Assembly: GCF_022605725.1 (NCBI RefSeq)
Contig: NC_065547.1
Span: forward strand, 8,473,167-8,537,166
DNA from: Anthonomus grandis grandis
Taxonomy: Eukaryota > Arthropoda > Insecta > Coleoptera > Curculionidae
Length of the DNA stretch: 64,000 bases
Reading direction: 5' to 3'
Numbering within the stretch: position 1 is the stretch's first letter; every line of letters begins with the position of its first letter. The notes below the pieces were generated by a model that had not been told where the DNA came from, made no database searches, and worked only from the letters and a program-made list of their open reading frames with translations. Positions 21,612-33,996 of this stretch are shown here, one piece after another. Both the position numbers and the translations under genes were made by a program.

Positions 21612-23160
21612 GAGGGTGTTTACTAAACATGCGGCAAAAATTTAAGAGATTATCCCTTGGACTATTCTAAGGATATTTTGTCGTTTTATGATTTTTGATA
21701 GGACGCTTTGTTTCCAAGATACGTGGCGAAAAAGAATTTAGACCATTCAATTTTGGTAGTTTTCAAACTTTTGGAAATAACATAACAGTATAGCGTACTA
21801 CTTTGGACCTACAAAGTAATAAAAAATCTAACAATTCCATTGGTATCTTTTAAAAACATTCCGATTAACGTAGCCGAAAAACCTTTAGTTTGTGTGTCGA
21901 AAATTTAGAAAAATTTAGACGTGTATTTTGGGTGTTTAATTGTTAGTGAAGTCGTCTATCATGAATACGTCATACGTCTATACAAACACCGAGATGGCTG
22001 ACATGCATTACATCTATGGACTTGCTGATGGCAATTCTTTAGAAGCTAGTAGGTTGTGACCTAAACGATTTCCTAATCGTAATGTGCCCAATAGAAAAAC
22101 CTTCCAAAATATTCGTCGAGGAGCATTGAAGCGAAGTGGAGGGCCAGGAAGACCAATGACAAGAACTAGAAGAGAATGTGCTGGCCATGGTAGAAGTAGG
22201 TCCTGATACCTTTAGTCGAAAAATTGCAAATACTTGAAATGTAAGTAACGGGACATTTTGGAAGATTCTTAGAGAATATTTGTTGTACCACATAAAACGC
22301 GTTCAGGCACTGCTTTTTGCAGATTTTCTTCCATGTATTGCATTCTGTCAATGGATTTTGCACACATTGGTTCAAATTCCTCAACTACTGATTCTTTTTC
22401 TTTTACCAAGGAAGCCAGTTTCTCAAGAACTGCAAAAAGAAATTTTCACAATAACCATGTTTGGGCAAAAGAAAATCCACACGAGGTGCTTGAAGATCGC
22501 TTTTAACATCAGTTCTCGTTAAATGTTTGGGTGGGAATTACAGGTGATTTGCTAATTGGACCAGTATTTCTGCCAGGAAGACTTACCGGCGGGTATACCG
22601 TAAGTTTTTGGAACAAACGCTACCTCAGTTTTTGGAGGATGCACCATTGGCTACAAGAAATGCAATGTGATTTATGCACGATGGTGCACGCGCATTTTAG
22701 CATTTTGGCTCGAAAGTTTTTAACAGTAACATACGGAGATCGCTGGATTGGTTGAGGTGGACCTCACGTATGGCCTGCTCGATCCCCGGACTTAAACCCC
22801 TGGATGATTATCTATCGGGACACCTAAAGTCATTAGTTTATACTACTCCAGTGAAAGATGTATTTATTTGAAAAACCGGATAATTGCTGGATGTAACGCA
22901 ATCAGAAACGGTCTTGGTGTTTTTGAAAGAGTTTGGGAGTCGATGAGGAGAAGATTTGGTTCTTGCATCCGAGCGGGGGATAATACACTACATGTAATTT
23001 TTCATAATAAATAATTGTTATTGTCAAAATTCTTTTTCGCCCAGTATCTTGGAAACAAAATGTCCTATCAAAAATTATAAAACCACAAAATATCCTTAGG
23101 TAATAAATAGTCCAAGGAATAATTCTTTCAATTTGTGCCACATGTATAGTAAACACCCTG
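21612..23160 (+). mobile_element. Mariner-type element, degenerate, in a Mocs1 intron
   Basis: Ends GAGGGTGTTTACTAAACATG at 21612 and, inverted, CAGGGTGTTTACTATACATG ending 23160, flanked by TA. The inverted similarity extends about 130 bp. A decayed transposase on the plus strand (about 21961-22950) shows DMHYIYGLADGNSLEA, FMHDGARAHF (across frames) and GPHVWPARSPDLNP. Many stops and frameshifts. Confidence 0.8.
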
Positions 23161-23944
23161 TATATTCTAAAATTGGCCGTCAAACTTCAGTCAACTTTAA
23201 AAATGACAGCTTGTCGGTTTTGACAAAAACTGGTTTTAGTTATCTCATTAGTACAAATTTGAGTGTGTAGGGAAAAACTCACAGATATCTAATTTGCCCG
23301 CCAGAGATTGATATGTGAACGCCTACGTAGAGATAATTTGGGCTCAAATAAAATGTATTTGTGAGACTACCCATATATTGGTTTAAGTTGTGCAGACGGT
23401 TAACAACAAATTGTAGACCCTCTAAAAGTTTAGATTTCAGCCTAGGTATAAGGTTCATAGATGACCCTTTAAACTTAAAAAGTTATATAACAGATAAAAG
23501 AGTAAATAGGATATATAAAAATAGGATATATGATCCTATAATAATATAGGATAGATAAAAAACAGTTAACAAATATAAACTTATATTGAAAAAGGTACAG
23601 ATCTAACTAATCGAAAAACACGCAAATTAAATCGGTTCAACAGTTAGAAAACTAAATAGGAACTCTTAGCATTTAAAAGTAATAAAAATACCTAAATTCG
23701 AATATAGAAATAGAAATGCCAAATCACAAGCATCTAAGATAAAAGTACGTAAAATATCAGATGCTTAAACAGAAGAAACTTTTTATCTGAATTAGACTTA
23801 CAAGCTAAAAAGCTAATACTGTATGGAGGTACAGTCTCAGAAAAAAATTGAAAAAATGGCAAAATATTATCTAAAAAAAAGTAGTTATTAAGATTTCTTT
23901 TATGTACTAAGTATAAAAATAACAGTTCTCTAGTTCATCATTTG

Positions 23945-24406
23945 AAGAGTCATCAGCATCTCTTTAATTTCTTCGTCTATATTCTGGTTGATATCGTGTA
24001 AAATTATGTTATCTAGGCAAGCAGGTGCTTGAGGACCATCAAACCAGGTCAGCGAGCGAAAACTTATTATTAATCAAAGTCCAACCCTTCTCCAAAGGAT
24101 CATAAAATGTTGGAACAAGTTTGATTCAATTCTTTTCATTTTCATTAACACCAAGTTTTTGCACGTTGGTAATATCGTATTATCAACATTTTTAAGATTC
24201 TTGAAAGGACTTTGATTTGGTTTGGGTTTACAGTGATAAAAAACACCAAAACTAGGTTCATTAATATTGAACAAATTGGGTTTACCATACATTGCAGAAA
24301 TAAACCTTTCTATGGAGTAAATTTCTTTTGAAATGCTTAAATTATGGCCAAAGGTACCAAATACTCCTTGTACTTTCTGATTCTTCTTAAGTTTACTTGT
24401 TAGCAT
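23945..24406 (-). pseudogene. Fragment of an unknown insect repeat protein (WFDGPQAP end)
   Basis: The frame at 24406-24074 reads MLTSKLKKNQKVQGVFGTFG then FISAMYGKPNLFNINE and KNLKNVDNTILPTCKNLVL. The downstream frame gives LTWFDGPQAPACLD and an acidic end. I recall similar segments (MYGK..., PPC..VL, W.DGPQAP) in uncharacterised repeat-borne insect proteins, but do not know the function. Broken, and cut by frame changes. Confidence 0.45.
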
Positions 24407-24795
24407 AGCTTGCCTTTTCTAGAAAAAGGATGCGGTAGAAACACATCCAGTGAGAGAATGAAAAGTTTCAGGTCCTTTTAAGAAACTAAAAAATGTTAAT
24501 AGTACGATGTTAGTATAAAAGTGGAAAGAATGAATCAAATTTATTTCATATGGAACAATGCAACCTAAAAGAAACCAATATTTTATTTAAATTTTAATTA
24601 ATAATAAGTTTCCACGGATCTGGTTTGATGGTCCTCAAGCACCACCTCCTTGTTTAAATGACACTTTTACACACCGACGGGAATATAGATGATGCATGAC
24701 ATCCGATGATGAATAACAGAACTTATTTTACTACTTAGTACACAAAAAACATCTTAATATAATAAATAATAATTATTTTGCTATTGTTTGCTATA

Positions 24796-26752
24796 CAGGG
24801 TGATTCAAAATTGAGTGCAAAGATTTCAAGGGCGTATTTACCAGCCAAAAATAAGAACTTTTTTTCATATACGTATGTCCTAACTTGCTTCGTTTTCTAG
24901 TTCTCATCAATTCTTCGTTTTCATCAATTATTCAAAATCCTTTCAGCCGATTTAAATAAAATTTGGTAGGCTTATTTGGCGTGATAAAGGCCCTCCTTTG
25001 GTGGGAATAAAATAAATTTATTAATTCCAGTGGCGTTTCAGGGGGCTACCTACTTGACACTTATAGGTAAAATGATGGTACGCCACCGCTTTTTTGACAA
25101 TTTATTTATTTTTTTAGATTAAGCGGTCTATAATGGAACTTTCTTGCCTCTTGAGCCTTATTCGTATCTAGCTTTGTTTCCAGGAAAAAAATCAAAATCT
25201 GTGCCTGGCCCTATTAAAACAAATAATAAATTCGCATCGATTATTGAGATTCATTTAATTTCTTTTCAAAACTTAACTTAGCGTAAGTATGCATACAAAA
25301 GCAGATTTTCATAACAAATGCTGGAAATGGACTGCCTCCTGCGGCGACACAACTCTCCATTCTTCGCCTCAGGGGCTGCCGAACTCGTTCAAAAATTTCG
25401 GGAGTGTTTCTGACTACCTCGAAGGCATGAAATATCCGTTGTTGTAGGATTTCAATGGAAGGAACTGGCTTTTAACATGGTCCCATAGAAAGAAATGTAG
25501 CGGGGTATAGTCTAGGGAACGCGGTGGCCAAGCTATTGGACCTGCTCGGCCGATCCAGCGTCTGGAGAATTCAAGGTCTAAACATTCGCGGACAGTTATT
25601 CAAACATGGAGGGGCTCCATCATGCATAAAATAAATATTTTGGCGAATATTCAACAGGACATCCTCCAATAAACTGAGTAAATCATTCTGTAAAAAGTCC
25701 AGGTATGTATCACCAGTTAAAGTTCGGGAAAAAATAAATGGACCAATTAAAAAATCTGCAACAATCCCTGCCCAAACATTAAAACTGAACCACCAACACC
25801 AGAACCACCGAACCAGAACATTTCGTGGGTATTTTCAATTTACCGAACATGGATGTTATGATAATTAATGACCCCATCGCGGGTAAAGTGGGCTTCGTCC
25901 ATAAATAGGATGCGAGATAAAAAGTTCGGATCCCTGGCACAATTATTTAGTATCCATCTTGCGAATTGTACCCGCTGGGAAAAGGAAAAATCTCGTGGGA
26001 TCAAACTTTGCACGCGCTGGATATGGTGTGGATAAAAACTATTTTCATGTCAAACCCTCCAAACTGTCGATTGACGTTTAAATGCCGTGCAATTTTCTTG
26101 GTGCTTAACGCAGGATTCTCCTCAATAAGTTGCAGAATTTCCTCTTCCGTCATCACGTTCCGGACCTCGCGGCCTACCAACATTCATTCTGATGGTTTGG
26201 AATCTTCCAAATTCCCGGAGATGCTGATGAGAGTTGCTGAAAGTTCTGCAGTTGGGCAGCCGATGATGAGGAAATCGTAACTAGTACATCCTACGAGCTT
26301 CAAGCGTGTTTCCATCAGCCAGACCATAAACAAAATGAATGTCTGCAAGGTGCTCAAATGAAAAAAAGGTTCATTTTCCATTATTAAAAGAAAAGAAAAT
26401 TGAAGAACAACCACACAAAAAAAACTAAACCGACTATAAACACCAAAATGTCAATAATGACAAATATGTCATGGTTATGGAGAAAAACAAATTACTGCTA
26501 ACAAAGGTCAGAGCCCCCTACTTACTTACTTATTTTAATAGGGCCAGGCACAGATTATTACCAAATTTTTTATTTGAATCGGCTGAAAGGTTTTTGAATA
26601 ATTGATAAAAAACCGATTTTATTAAAAAACTTTTATACTCTGTATCTAGACAACGAAGCAAGTTAGGACATACGTTTATATGAAAAAAAGTTCTTATTTT
26701 TGGCTGGCAAATACGCCCTTGAAATCTTTGCGCTCAATTTTGAATCACCCTG
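24796..26752 (-). mobile_element. Mariner-type element, degenerate
   Basis: Ends CAGGGTGATTCAAAATTGAG (24796) and an inverted partner ending CACCCTG (26752), with TA on each side. Terminal repeats are about 200 bp. The transposase relic lies on the minus strand (26380-25330). Confidence 0.85.
25330..26380 (-). pseudogene. Mariner-type transposase, degenerate
   Basis: From 26380 down: MENEPFFH, HFVYGLADGN, then MTEEEILQLIEENPALSTKK and IARHLNVNRQ (HTH), FLSRILFMDEAHFTRDGVIN (catalytic Asp), RRWIGRAGPIAWPPRSLDYT (third acidic region). Multiple stops and at least two frame changes. Same broad family as the protein at the left edge of the window but a distinct lineage. Confidence 0.75.
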
Positions 26753-26921
26753 TATTTTACTGAGTGTCTTTACATAAACTACTAGCTTTTTAGCTTATGC
26801 TATATTTTCATTAATATTATTTTGTTTTAAGTCTGATTCAGTTAAAAAGTTTCTTATGTTTAGGTATCTAATATTTTACGCACTTTTCTGCTAGATACCT
26901 CAGACTTCTCATTTTTATATA

Positions 26922-28837
26922 CAGTGCGAACGTAAAGGTTGGAATAAATTCATTTAAAATTCAGGGGTATGTTCAAAAAAAAAACGCTCGGACATGTCGA
27001 TTTTTATTTTTAACTGCGGGTTTTCTTACTATAATTTTATGTATACAGGGTGGCCCAAAAATAAGTTACGGTCATCAACGTAATTTTTTTAAATGTAAAC
27101 ACCTATTTTTTATTTTAGATTTAGGTTCTACATCAAATTCTAAGTACATTTCATGTACCATGTCCTATACCTAAACTCGACCGTTGACGATTGAACACAA
27201 TAAAAGGCTATTTTTGGAAGAGTTATTTATATCAAGCAACCTATCAGTTATTGTTTGGTTATTTACATTTGTGGTTGGTGTTTTTGATTGTTAACTTGTC
27301 ACATTTTGTTGACATCAAATAATTTTGAGTGAATTTAGTTTGATTTAGATGCCTAAGCAAAGTTTTGCTTGTGTTAAGTTTATCAAAAGATAAAATTAAA
27401 ATTTCAAAAAATGGTACGTCTTAGTGAGCGAGAGCGAATAGAGATTTTGATGATGATTGGTTATGGAAACAGGATGCGCACTCAGATGGAAGTCTGTGAA
27501 ATTTATCATGCCAAGTATCCTGATAGGCCACGTATATCTCAAAGTACTGTCAGTAAAATAGAACAGAAATATCGGGATTTGGGTCATGTCAGGGATAATT
27601 ATACGAAAGGTCGGTCAAGTATATCAGAAGAGAAGCAACTAAATGTTTTGCTGGCAGTTGAAGAAGATTGCCATAAAACGACTCGCAATATTGCGTTAGA
27701 AAATCAGATATCCCAGACATCCGTCGTTAAGTATTTAGGTATAAATAAATGGCACCCTTACAAAGTTCAATTGGTTCATGAACTAAATGAAGATGACCCA
27801 GATAGGCGTTTAGAATTTTGTGAGAGACTTATGGACTTGTGCCATGCTAATCCACAATTTTCAAAAAAAATTGTATTTTCCGATGAGGCAACGTTTTGTC
27901 TTTATGGTAGTGTAAACCGGCAAAACTGCCGATATTGGGCTACTGAAAATCCGCACTGGATGATGGAGTGCCACAGCCAAGTCCCTCAAAAAGTAAATGT
28001 TTGGGCGGGGGTGATTGAAAACAGGGTTATAGAACCCTTTTTCTTTGAAGGATACTTGAATGGTGAGAGGTATTTAGAGTTTTTAGAAAATGACTTGGTT
28101 CCATGCCTTGCTACTTTATACCCCGATCCAGAAGACCCGGATATATTAGATAATTCCTTATGGTATCAGCAAGATGGAGCTCCAGCCCATTACACTCGTC
28201 CCGTGCGCCAGTACCTGGATACCGTTTTCCCTGGACGTTGGATTGGTCGGAGGGGTGCAATTGAATGGCCGGCCAGATCGCCGGATCTGACTCCTTTAGA
28301 TTTTTTTTTGTGAGGGTATCTTAAGTCCAAAGTTTATGTTAATCGGCCAAACAACATTGAAGACTTAAAAATTAGAATAACGGAAGAAATAAGATTGATA
28401 GAACCTTCTGTTATCGATAACGTTTTACAAGAATTTCAGCATCGACTGGGATATTGCCAAGAGGTTCGTGGCAGCCATTTTCAACACTTAATAAATTAAT
28501 TAAAACATTTTTATGTATTCTTGCTTGATATAAATAACTCTTCCAAAAATAGCCTTTTATTGTGTTCAATCGTCAACGGTCGAGTTTAGGTATAGGACAT
28601 GGTACATGAAATGTACTTAGAATTTGATGTAGAACCTAAATCTAAAATAAAAAATAGGTGTTTACATTTAAAAAAATTACGTTGATGACCGTAACTTATT
28701 TTTGGGCCACCCTGTATACATAAAATTATAGTAAGAAAACCCGCAGTTAAAAATAAAAATCGACATGTCCGAGCGTTTTTTTTTGAACATACCCCTGCAT
28801 TTTAAATGAATTTATTCCAACCTTTACGTTCGCACTC
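26922..28837 (+). mobile_element. Mariner-type element with ~317-bp terminal inverted repeats
   Basis: Left repeat 26922-27239 and right repeat 28521-28837 match with very few differences. They start CAGTGCGAACG and, inverted, GAGTGCGAACG, each next to TA. It contains one almost intact transposase gene, which suggests a recent copy. Confidence 0.9.
27411..28499 (+). pseudogene. Mariner-type transposase with one premature stop
   Basis: 362 codons from ATG 27411 to TAA 28499, open except for TGA at codon 301 (28311-28313), where relatives have Trp (PLDFFL-W-GYLKSKVY). The N-terminal HTH (residues 1-110) includes ISQSTVSKIEQKYRDLG. The catalytic core has KIVFSDEATFCLYGSVN (first Asp), WYQQDGAPAHYTRPVR (second Asp) and ARSPDLTPLDFFL (third Asp). 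Translation stops after the last catalytic residue, so the mutant lacks about 60 C-terminal residues. The gene lies between long, well-preserved terminal repeats. Confidence 0.88.
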
Positions 28838-29048
28838 TATGAATATAGGTATTGATTACTTTTAAATGCTAAGAGTTCCTATTTAGTTTTCTTACTATTG
28901 TACGTAATTTGGGTGTATTTCGATTAGTTATATCTGTGCCTATTTTAATTTAAGTTTATATTTGTTGACTGTTTTCCATCTCTCCTATTGATTCTTTTAT
29001 CTGTTATGTTGCCTTTTAAGTTTGAATGGTCATCTATGAACCTTATAC

Positions 29049-29475
29049 TTACATGACCACCAAAGTTTTGTGTTTTATGTATTTTTTTTGATTATTATGT
29101 TTTAATTTTCTTAAGTTACATTTATGTTTATAATTTGGCCAGAACTCCTTATTTTGTTAATAAATTATGTTTTTTACTAAAGTTTTTTTTAATAAACCAG
29201 TCTGGGTCTGTACTATGCAAACCAGGCGTGTTTTCTATCAGCGCTATCATTTTAGTGTTTTTGAAGTTGAATTAAGATTTTTTTATGTATTTGTCTGGTA
29301 TCAATGTGTGCGGATAAGTGTAAAGTTTTCGCGTGTGTGATTAAAAATCCGAAATAAAACCAGAAGAAAGTGAAAAGTGGGAAATTAAGTTTCAAATACT
29401 AAAGAGGCTCGTTATCGGAATCAACAGTAGTAAATTCCTAACTGATAAGCAATATACGCATATTTACACATTTCA
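29049..29475. other. Mocs1 intron, probable LINE 5' region
   Basis: AT-rich sequence between the palindromic composite and the first LINE reading frame. The stretch from about 29200 probably belongs to the LINE 5' UTR. Confidence 0.35.
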
Positions 29476-29568
29476 TTGTTATTGTTGCAGTACAGGGCCA
29501 GGCTTGGACTTAGAGTTTATTTTATTTATGAACTTTTAAGTATTTTGTTTTTTTTTTTGGTGTGTATA

Positions 29569-30390
29569 ATGGAGACTTCCAACAATGTATTTGATGAGGA
29601 CCCCATGATCAGTTGTATTAAGTGTAAATTGGTCTTTGAAGATGTGAAGTCTATTATTCAATGTTGTGCGTGCAAATATTATTATCATGGAAAATGTGCT
29701 AATGTGAACATGCGTGGTTTCCACATGAAAAAGGTGAAGGTAGATCAACTACCGATGCACCCAGAAACGAAAGATCTAGAAAACGCAGCCGTGTCGATGA
29801 TTTTATGGATCAAGACTCTGCAAATGAAATTAGTATTACCTTACAATTTTTGGTGGCTAAGGCTAAGGAGTTAAGTGAAAAGGTGGATTTGCTCTTAAGC
29901 GAAAACCGTGGCCTTAGAGAAGAAATTGCTAGCCTTAAAGGAACAAAAGTAGTGACAACATCAGCTTCAGTGGTAAGGAATTCAATGTCATATGCAAAGG
30001 TATTGCAGAATGATAATAAAATATTGGTAGTTAAACCAAAAGAGGCTGATAAAAACACGAAGCAAATGAAGGAGGACATCAGAAAGAAAGCTAATCCAGC
30101 TGAGATTGGGGCGGGTTTGTCTTTGGGTAAACCCACAAAGAACGGAGGAATAATTCTTAAATGTGGCAATGAAAAGAATATAGGTATTATTTACATTGAA
30201 GTACAAACTAAAATGGGCGACAACTATACTTTTTTATGACTATAATATTAAACGGTCTTCTAAGTGTTGCCGTTATGGACACATGACAAAAGAGTGTAAA
30301 GGCAGTAAAACATGTGCAAAATGTAGTGGTGATCATGACGTTAAGGAGTGTAATGGAAATGTTGTTAAATGTGTTAATTGTGTTGTCTAA
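29569..30390 (+). pseudogene. LINE ORF1, PHD-like finger and CCHC knuckles, frameshifted
   Basis: METSNNVFDEDPMISCIKCK and IIQCCACKYYYHGKCANVN form a PHD-type Cys/His cluster. A second frame has a coiled-coil (KELSEKVDLLLSENRGLREE), then zinc knuckles (CCRYGHMTKECKGSKTC, CAKCSGDHDVKEC). ORF1 of CR1/Jockey-like LINEs binds element RNA. At least two frame changes. Confidence 0.75.
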
Positions 30391-30515
30391 TCAAAGATAT
30401 GGTCTTAATTTGGATGTTGGTCATACTGTATGGGAGTTGAACAAGTGTGAATCATACAAAAAGATTGAAGACCAACAAAGGAACAGGTACAACATATAGC
30501 AATTAGATAAAACTA

Positions 30516-31142
30516 TTGTATTTAATGCAAACATGGTTTATTTTAACTGTCAAAGGGTACATTAACAACAAGGATCACATTAATCTTTTAATTAACGATT
30601 GGAAACCAAAGATCATTCTTTTAAGCGAGACTCACGTAACTCCCGATATTGAGTCATGTGACCTGGTCATAGATGGGTATAAATTAGAGCAATGTACAAG
30701 TAATAACAGTAGAACAGGAGGGGCCTTAGCATTAATTAGGCGTGATATTAAATATAGAATTAGAAAAGTAGTATGTGTTAAAAGTTATGTCTGGTTACTG
30801 TCTTTTGAAATGTCTGTGTCTCGTGATATGTATTTGTGTTCTGTTTTATATCATCCACCTAACAAAGATGATGCTAAATTTTTGGAGTTTTTTGATCAAT
30901 ACCTAGATGAAGTTAGTGACTTTAATGGAACAAATGTAATTGTTGGTGACTTCAATTTTAATCTGCTTAAAAATACTTTCTACGGCAACAAAATTAAGGA
31001 CATAATATTTAGAAATGGATTTTCACAGATAGTCAAAACTCGAACTAGAACCGTTTTTGCTAGCCAAACTTTAATTGATTTTATAATTACCAATGACAAG
31101 CATTTATCTCATAGTGTATGTACATATAACACCCAAAATTAG
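30516..31142 (+). pseudogene. LINE endonuclease domain
   Basis: Contains LLSETHVTPDIESCDLV, RTGGALALIRRDIKYRI, VLYHPPNKDDAKF, NVIVGDFNFNLLKN and LIDFIITN, the AP-endonuclease-like motifs used in target-primed reverse transcription. The ORF ends at TAG 31140; the rest of ORF2 up to the RT palm is absent. Confidence 0.8.
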
Positions 31143-31239
31143 TGACCATTCCATTTTATCAATTCTCCCAAATGAAAAAAAAAGATCAAAATATAGAACT
31201 TGTATCATATTAAAGATCATTTAAGAACTATAATTCTGT

Positions 31240-32181
31240 AAATTAGGGATGATGCTTTGAGTTGGTTTAAGTCGTATGTGTCCAACAGAGTCCAACGTGT
31301 AATGTTTAAAAATAATGTATCTCAGTGTGTTTCTGTTAATTATGGTGTGCCTCAAGGAACTGTTTTAGGACCATATTTCTACTGTACATTAATGATGTGG
31401 TAAAAGTTTTTGAAAAGTGTAGGGTGGTATTATTTGCAGATGATACAATGGTGTATATTATAGGCAAAAACTTACAGCAAATGCAAATCGACCTAAAAAA
31501 TGAATTGAATAGTTTATTTGTCTGGCTTTGCACTAACAAATTGTGTTTAAATACAGCTAAATCGAAGTTTTGCATATTTGGCAAAAAGTCACGACTTAAT
31601 CAAATAGACATGGAGAGTGTGAGCATTACTGTAAATGGGGATAGCATTCTTTATGAGAGTGAAATTAAGTATTTGGGTACTATTCTAGATGCCAATTTAA
31701 ACTTTTGTGCACATGCAGACTACGTCATGCGAAAATTCTCCAAAAAAGTTGGATTTATCATGAGCACAAAGTTGCTTTTGTTTAATAGCATTGCACTTCC
31801 GCATTTGCAGTATTGCTCCACGTTGTTGTTTAATCTGCCACAATATAAAATACACCAGTTGGAATTAATACAGAATAGAGCTATGAGACTGATTTTAAAA
31901 TGTGATCGATATACACCAATTAAATGTATGTTAAGTGTCCTAAATATGATGTGACTGAACGTATAAAGTTTAATGTCTATTTGTTTATATTTAAATTGAA
32001 ACATCGTTTGTTACCCAGCTATATCTGCGATAAGTTAAAATCGTTTGAGGATGTACACACATACAATACTAGACATCGTCAAGATTTCGCCACAGTGGAT
32101 AGGTGTAACACTGTTCAGTTACTTAATTCGATTTTATTTAGAGGCTCAATAGAATTTAATAAATTGCCTGTGATAATGTAA
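31240..32181 (+). pseudogene. LINE reverse transcriptase, 3' part
   Basis: SWFKSYVSNRVQRVMFKNNV and VNYGVPQGTVLGPYFY, then, after a frame change, VVLFADDTMVYIIGKNLQQM (FADD active site), LCLNTAKSKF, IKYLGTILD and the C-terminal NTRHRQDFATV. A further frame change near 31940. The first RT palm motif is missing. Confidence 0.82.
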
Positions 32182-32550
32182 ACCAGTTTAGGAGGTTATT
32201 GAGAAAACATATTTTAAATAGGGATAGCTAAGAGTATTTCTATTTGTTTTTTGTGTTGTACATTATATTCTTTTTATGATTTTAGTTATAAGTTTTATTA
32301 TACCATTTGTGTTGTCCTAGGTTAGGTTTTATTTATACCAATAATTGTTGTGTACGTTTTCTTTTATTACGCTGATCACCACTCTATTATACCTAATGTA
32401 GCCCTGTACGTAATGAACTTTTATTGGTTTATTATTATTGTAGTTTATTTTCTTTGTAGACTTTAGTACTGCTTTATATTATAATTATAATTATTGTAAT
32501 GTATGTAGCTATTATGCTGAATAAACTTCTTTATTTATTTATTTATAAAT

Positions 32551-33566
32551 TGATGCTGAACTTTCTAGAGGGTCTCCGATTTGCTATTGATAGTCTGCAG
32601 GCTGAATATCTAAATTCATTTTGCCAAAACATCCCAGCTTGACACATAAAAATCCTTAACTCAGGGGTACGTTTTAATTCTCAAATCCATCTTCAATAAT
32701 CCCTTTATTTTGATAGAATAAAGAATTAAAACATTCTCAGTGGTTCATTAGTTATGTCCAATGTTCTTATATGAAATTATTGGGAAATACATTATTTATC
32801 TTTGTCAAAACTCCTTTTAAGAATATTCTTATTATTTAGTGACAAAATCCTTAAGACTGGTAAAAATGTACTAATCAAACTTGCCAAAAAAAATCCTTAA
32901 CGAAAAGTGTCCTTACTACCCACATCCCTAACCCAAACTCCCTTTTTTTTCCTTAAATTCACCTTCAGAAACTCCTTTAAATTAATGCAAAAAAAACATG
33001 AAAATATTTTAAATGACTCTGAAGTTGCACAAAAATGTCCTCCAATTTTTTAATTTTTAAGTGAGTTATCAATCCCATAAAGCCATTTTTTTTTGGATTT
33101 CAACACACATTTTAAATTGATCTAACTCAGTGACAGGTTTTATGCAAAAAAACAACATTCTTGGTCTGTTCAAAGAATCTTAATGCCGAGCATCCCAGGA
33201 ACATTCTGCCTCATAAGTTTCAGAATAGGCAAACAAACAGAATATTAATGGTATGATCCCTGGACCACTGTGCTATCAGGGTTGGTGGAATATTTTATTC
33301 ACATAATTCAAAGTTTTGAATAATGGATGAGTTATATATAGAAAAGCATGCAGTTGTAGTTGAAACATTTCTACTAGTGTTTGAGGGTAAAAAATGGTTA
33401 GTTTTTAATTAATTAATCCAAAAGTCTATGACACAAATTAAGTGTTATGAAACATCTACAAAATGAATTTGGTTTAGTAATTCAGTTAATGCAAAATTAA
33501 TTACCTTTTTTTTAAACTATAGAGAGAATGAGTTAGCTGTGCTAACTGGTTAAAATTAAACAACTA
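32551..33566. other. Mocs1 intron, no feature seen
   Basis: AT-rich sequence without a recognised repeat or reading frame, between the LINE and the MOCS1A terminal exon. Confidence 0.5.
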
Positions 33567-33622
33567 CTATCCACCAATAAGAATCATTGGCCTATTATCC
33601 ATTTGAGATAAATTGAACATGC
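33567..33622 (-). CDS. Mocs1: Mocs1: alternative terminal exon of MOCS1A (Gly-Gly end)
   Basis: Acceptor TTATTTACAG|GC at 33623/33622. Joined to the exon ending at 33707 it encodes GMFNLSQMDNRPMILIGG then TAG (33569-33567). This matches the conserved MOCS1A end '..KNRPMILIGG'. The C-terminal double glycine is needed for MoaA/MOCS1A activity. The 18-codon exon is too short for ORF finders; the call rests on motif, phase and splice site together. Confidence 0.9.
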
Positions 33623-33706
33623 CTGTAAATAAGAAACAATAATAATAAAGCTCTATTACTTTGGTTAGTCACAAACAATCACATTCAACACAAAAACGTT
33701 TCTTAC

Positions 33707-33938
33707 CCGCATGTTGTTTCTTCTTCCTTTTTACGGCAGCTGAAATGAGAGCGACGAGATCTTCTTCTGAGCATTTTGCCCTCAGAGCGTCCCTCAAAGA
33801 CACCTCGGTGTTGCCGAATAGACAAACTTTCAAATTACCATCGGCGGTGAGTCTGAGCCTATTGCAAGATCCGCAAAAATGTTCACTCATCGATGTTATG
33901 AAGCCTATTTGCCCTTTATAGCCTGGAACTTTCCAAGC
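33707..33938 (-). CDS. Mocs1: Mocs1: MoaA exon with C-terminal FeS cluster cysteines
   Basis: Acceptor CTCTTTAG|GCTTGG and donor CATGCGG|GTAAG. It encodes AWKVPGYKGQIGFITSMSEH, FCGSCNRLRLTADGNLKVCL (the CxxC...C motif of the second 4Fe-4S cluster of MoaA) and KRKKKQHA. It ends in phase 1, compatible with both 33622 (Gly-Gly end) and 21261 (MoaC). Confidence 0.93.
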
Positions 33939-33996
33939 CTAAAGAGAAAAAGCTTAGATTTATTATATTTGTAACTATATTTTTGAATATTTGTAC

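Larger units (their letters stand above)
23446..29048. mobile_element. Large palindromic composite with two nested mariners
   Basis: The left arm (23446-24060) is inverted against right-arm pieces at 24600-24793, 26755-26920 and 28840-29048. Outer ends share 'gtataaggttcatagatgac'. The right arm is split by mariners at 24796-26752 and 26922-28837. Each arm carries the end of one reading frame with WFDGPQAP (left arm minus strand near 24030, right arm plus strand near 24610). Confidence 0.65.
29200..32550 (+). mobile_element. Non-LTR retrotransposon (LINE) with internal deletion
   Basis: Plus strand, in a Mocs1 intron: ORF1 (29569-30390), endonuclease (30516-31142) and the last two thirds of RT (31240-32181), then a 3' UTR ending in (TTTA)n at about 32550. 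Roughly 300 or more codons between endonuclease and RT palm are missing. Confidence 0.8.
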
